Shown piece after piece: positions 60,631 to 64,000 of a DNA stretch of 64,000 bases. Source of the DNA: Echria macrotheca. Taxonomy: Eukaryota; Ascomycota; Sordariomycetes; Sordariales; Schizotheciaceae. A program made the translations under genes and the position numbers. Every line of letters begins with the position of its first letter. Positions within the stretch are counted from its first letter, which is position 1. Below the pieces are notes generated by a model. It saw only the letters and a program-made list of their open reading frames with translations, searched no databases and was not told the origin of the DNA. The stretch spans positions 3,658,001 to 3,722,000 of the forward strand of contig MU839828.1 of assembly GCA_030411725.1 (NCBI GenBank), read 5' to 3'.

Positions 60631-63026
60631 CTAAATCGTTTTGACAAACCCAACCTCGACCAGACTATCGGCATCAATATCCAAATCCGCCAGCTTGGTC
60701 CGCGAATTCTCCCGGATCCACAAAAACGTCTCGAGCACCATGAACCGGAAGAAGCCCTTGACAGTCCTGGCCCGGCGCACTTTCATGACCTCCTTGCCGA
60801 TGATATACACGACCTGGTCCTCGTACGCCTTGTTGAGCGCGTCCAGCTCAGCCTGGATTTCCGGGGTATGGTGCACCGACCGCGCGCTCCCATTCGGCGA
60901 CGGCGCGCCTCTTTCCCGCGTGATATACAGAATTAGATGCTCGACCAGCGTCCGGCCCAGGTCGGGCGTGAGCACGTCGTCCATGTACCCATGCCTCAGC
61001 GTGACCCGGTAGCAGGACGGGATGGACGTGCGGGAGATGATGAAGCGCTCCTCATGGGGCACCGTCGGTCTCGAGAGCGGCCGCATGTGGAAGAAGATGG
61101 TGATGGCCGGGCGGGCCTTGAACTTGCGGATGAACTGGGTGAAGACGGTGGGGACATGCAGGCCGACCTTGTCGAAGAAGATGCCCAGCCCGGAAGCGTT
61201 CGAGATCTTTTGTCCGCCGAACGCTTGCGTTAAAACCAGACTGCCGGTCGAGTCCATGCCGACCAGGTCGTGGGTCTGCATGGTGTCCTCGCCCTCGGCG
61301 TTCCACTGCTGCTCCTTGCCGAAGCGCCAGACGATGAAGATGGTGGAGAGGATGAAGGCCAGCAGGAGGGTGAACCAGGCGCCCTCGGGGACCTTGGTCA
61401 GGGCGGACGAGAGGAAGACGCCGTCGAGGGCGGCGAATACGAGGAAGAAGAAGAGGACGACGTAGGCTGGGATACGCCAGATGATTAGGGCTACGAGGGA
61501 GACCATGCAGGTGGTGATGAAGGTGACCATGATGACGCAGATGCCGTAGGCGTTGCCGAGGGACGTTGTCTAGCTCTGGTCAGTGTACAAGTCCGAGACA
61601 CAGGCAAGGCACGTACATTGTTGTAAACAGCCGTCACGACAACGGTACCAATCATGAGCAACCAGTTCGCCAGCGGCATATACACCTGCTCGTGGAACTT
61701 GCTGCTGGTATGCACCGTCTTGATGTGCGGGAAGTACGACAGCCGCATCACCTGCGTCAACAGCTGGAAACTGCTCGTGATCATAGCCTGGGACGCCACA
61801 ATGGCCGCCAGCACGGAAATCACGAGCGAGAAGTAAAAGCTCCCCGGGGGCACCGTGTTGAAGAACGGGTTCGTGAACGCCTGTCCCGTCGCGTCCGACG
61901 AGATGAACGCGGCCTGCCCGATGTACGCAATCAACAGACACGGGAAGGCCAGCGCGAGCCACGAGATCTGGATCGCGCGCCGACTGAACGCGCCGAGGTC
62001 GGCGAAGAGCGCCTCCACGCCGGTGAAGGCGAGCAGTAATCCACCAAGCGACCGCCACCCGTCGTAGCCGTTGCGCATCAGATACGCGCCGGCAAAATAC
62101 GGACTGAACGCCTTGAGCACGGTGTAGTCGTACTTGGCCAGATTGTAAATGCCCGAGCACAGGTTGAACAGCAGCCAGACGACCACAATGGGCGCGAAGC
62201 TCGTGCCGATCTTGGACGTGCCGAACGGCTGGATGGTGAAGAGCAGCACCAGGATCGCGCAGGATATCCCCACGATCGCCGGCGTCTCCAGGTCCGGGTT
62301 GGCCACCTTGATGCCCTGGATGGCGCCGAGGACCGACTGGGCCGGAGTCAACACGCCGTCGGCCATGACCAGCGACACGCCCAGCACGCCGACGACTTTG
62401 AGGAGGAACTTGGTGCCGCGCGAGCGCTCGATGAAGCTGCGGAAGCGGCGGCCCGTCGGGCCTAGGTCCTGCGTGTCATGGCGTTCGAGCTGGATCGTGC
62501 CCGGGATGCTCGGGTCGCGCCTGGTGATGTTGGCGTAGCGCGCGAGGAGCGAGTACAGCGCGAAGGTGCCGCCTTGGCCGTCGTCGTCGGCCCGCAGCAC
62601 GATGAAGGTGTATTTGACGGTTACTATGAGGGTCAGGGTCCAGATGATGATGGACAGGGCGCCGACGAGGTCGTCCCAGCTGGGCTGGGTCGTGAAGGTC
62701 GACGAGTAGACGTAGAGCGGGGAGGTGCCGATGTCGCCGTAGATGGTGCCGGTGCTTTGGAACGAGAGCCAGAGGAGGAGGAAGCCGCTGTATGTCTTGG
62801 ATGTGTTAGCAGAGTCAGTAAAAACAGGAGGGCAGGTGAGACAAACCTGTTTCTTTTTCTGGTTCAGGTCTTGCTCGGCAATCTCGCGAGCCTTCTCTTC
62901 ATCATCAGGCTCATGGCTCAGCTGCTTGTCCGAGAGACGGTCCTCGGGCACATTCGAGCTTCTAGGCGGGTTAATACCATCGGCGAACTGGATGCGCAGG
63001 GCCGATGTGTCCCCCTGATCCGCCAT
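60631..63026 (-). CDS. hak1: HAK/KUP-family potassium transporter
   Basis: Exons 63026-62847, 62795-61617 and 61569-60631 give 765 aa; branch site TGCTAAC in the first intron. A short cytosolic N-terminus precedes about 12 membrane spans. Family signatures are GTIYGDIGTSPLYVYSSTF, TLIVTVKYTFIVLRADDDGQGGTFALYSL, VSLVMADGVLTPAQSVLGAIQG and TGVEALFADLGAFS. The C-terminal cytosolic domain (from about residue 560) includes ITIFFHMRPLSRPTVPHEERF. It is a high-affinity K+ importer at the plasma membrane, as in Neurospora hak-1. Length is close to other fungal HAK proteins. The acidic GDIGTSPLY loop is complete, so it should be functional. Confidence 0.96.
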
Positions 63027-64000
63027 GTCGGGTCGTAGGGGGGTCGCAGTGTATATTTTCAGGACAGATGTAGGAAGCCGGGAGTTGGCAGCTACGAAGC
63101 AGTTGGGTCAAAACACGGGAGAGAAAGGGTACAACACCTGCCGGATCATATCAGCGAGGAGATGCATGCGTTAAATGGAACTGAGCAGGTGGGCGTGTCC
63201 AACTCCCCGAGCGCTCTGAGGAGCCGCCTGCCTGCCTGGAAGCAATGTCGCGATGCATACATTTTGTGCGTCGGTCTACCTGAGAGCGGTCTGGTCCACG
63301 TGCAAGCGCGTATAAGCTGCAGACCGCTCAGTCACAGCAATTTCCAAGGTTGGAACCAGACCACTACACCGCGATACTTCGGTTCATCTGGCCGCCTCTC
63401 TCACCAGAATGTCACGACAATGTTGTGTTGTTGTTCTGCCCGCCGGAAATGGTAGCGAAAACGTGGGCTCGGCTCCCAAGGGCCCAGGCATGCAAGTGGC
63501 GGTGTTCCATGTCGTCGGCGGATAGTTATCCTCGAGATGCCATTCGAGTAGCCGAAAATCACGCAGTTGGTCCTACCCAGCCTCTGGCCGGAGTTGCCCG
63601 TCTGGGTAATTCGGACAGACCTGGGCAATTGCTGTTTGATAATGGGATCCCCTGATGATCCCACCGTCAGCAAGTAGGAGGTCGATAGCTCCCAGCTCCG
63701 GGATTGGTCCACCGCCCGAGCTCGACTCCGTTCACATGCAGGTTCGAGCCGAAAACAGAGATCAAGTCGTTCGGGTCTTGCGGGTGGGAGCCGGTGGGAG
63801 GCCGCCCATGGCGCAACACCGATGCAACGCGCGCTTCCCCGCACATGCACGCATCAAGCTTGGTTGGATCAAGCTTGCTTGGCTTGGCAGGGGTATTTGT
63901 GAAAGAAAACAAAGGGCAAGAGATTGTTTGGGAATGCATCTTGCTGGAAATATCGACGGTCTACTTTTTGGTGATTTCCTCCTCTTCTTTCTTTCCTTCT
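63027..64000. other. HAK promoter region to window edge
   Basis: No supportable gene. Frames at 63350-63655 and 63401-63850 (minus) overlap with no recognisable motif. The last 40 bases are a T/C-rich tract that could be the leader of a gene beyond the edge. Confidence 0.5.

Noticed and set aside
1..64000. CRISPR arrays, rRNA genes, bacterial operons or phage genes
   Set aside because: None seen; repeats are short, degenerate and of eukaryotic transposon or microsatellite type.

Overview
The window is chromosomal DNA of a filamentous ascomycete (Pezizomycotina, most likely Sordariomycetes). The support is: genes with one to eight short introns (about 45-105 bp) having GTATGT/GTAAGT donors and CTAAC-like branch sites; fungus-specific families (HET domains, STAND N-terminal domains, arrestin-like, AA11 LPMO, DUF7136, HAK potassium transporter); and long gene-poor spacers carrying decayed transposon pieces. 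Exon joins were worked out by hand from splice signals and reading-frame continuity. Family calls are from recognition of motifs, not from searches.

Layout, left to right. 0-2 kb: 3' part of a DUF4470/MYND-type gene broken by a ~690 bp element with 60 bp terminal inverted repeats. 2.4-5.5 kb: NACHT-ankyrin STAND protein. 7.6-9 kb: arrestin-like protein. 10-12.3 kb: HET-domain protein. 12.7-13.8 kb: AA11 LPMO. 15.4-16.7 kb: RGG-box protein. 17.2-20.5 kb: LUC7 and PIG-T/GPI16 sharing a divergent promoter. 21-24 kb: nine-exon cysteinyl-tRNA synthetase with an optional mitochondrial leader. 24.5-25 kb: nucleoside 2-deoxyribosyltransferase-like protein. 25.7-27.2 kb: zinc-finger/cupin protein. 28.3-28.8 kb: small secreted Cys-rich protein. 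30.2-32.6 kb: amidoligase-like protein with a MITE-like element in intron 1. 34-36.2 kb: secreted GMC oxidoreductase. 36.4-37.3 kb: GNAT acetyltransferase. 38.3-40 kb: unknown membrane protein. 40.5-40.8 kb: small nuclear-like protein. 41.5-43.8 kb: second HET protein. 44.2-44.7 kb: GFA/CENP-V protein. 45.3-47.1 kb: HeLo-like N-domain fused to a degenerate Ras domain. 47.6-49.9 kb: DBP3 helicase. 50-51.7 kb: RFT1. 52.6-54 kb: GH27 alpha-galactosidase. 54.8-55.7 kb: GPI-anchored DUF7136 protein. 56.8-58.2 kb: His-rich membrane protein. 58.6-59.5 kb: class I glutamine amidotransferase. 59.75 kb: split tRNA-like gene with an LTR relic 135 bp downstream. 60.6-63 kb: HAK potassium transporter.

Housekeeping genes (RNA processing: LUC7, DBP3, RGG; ER glycosylation/GPI: PIG-T, RFT1; translation: CysRS) are interleaved with accessory genes. 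Four genes belong to families tied to fungal self/non-self recognition and regulated cell death (NACHT-ANK, two HET, HeLo-like pseudo-Ras). The most unusual object is the HeLo-like/pseudo-Ras fusion, whose Ras-like part aligns without gaps to Ras across the P-loop to switch II region yet has lost the nucleotide-binding residues.
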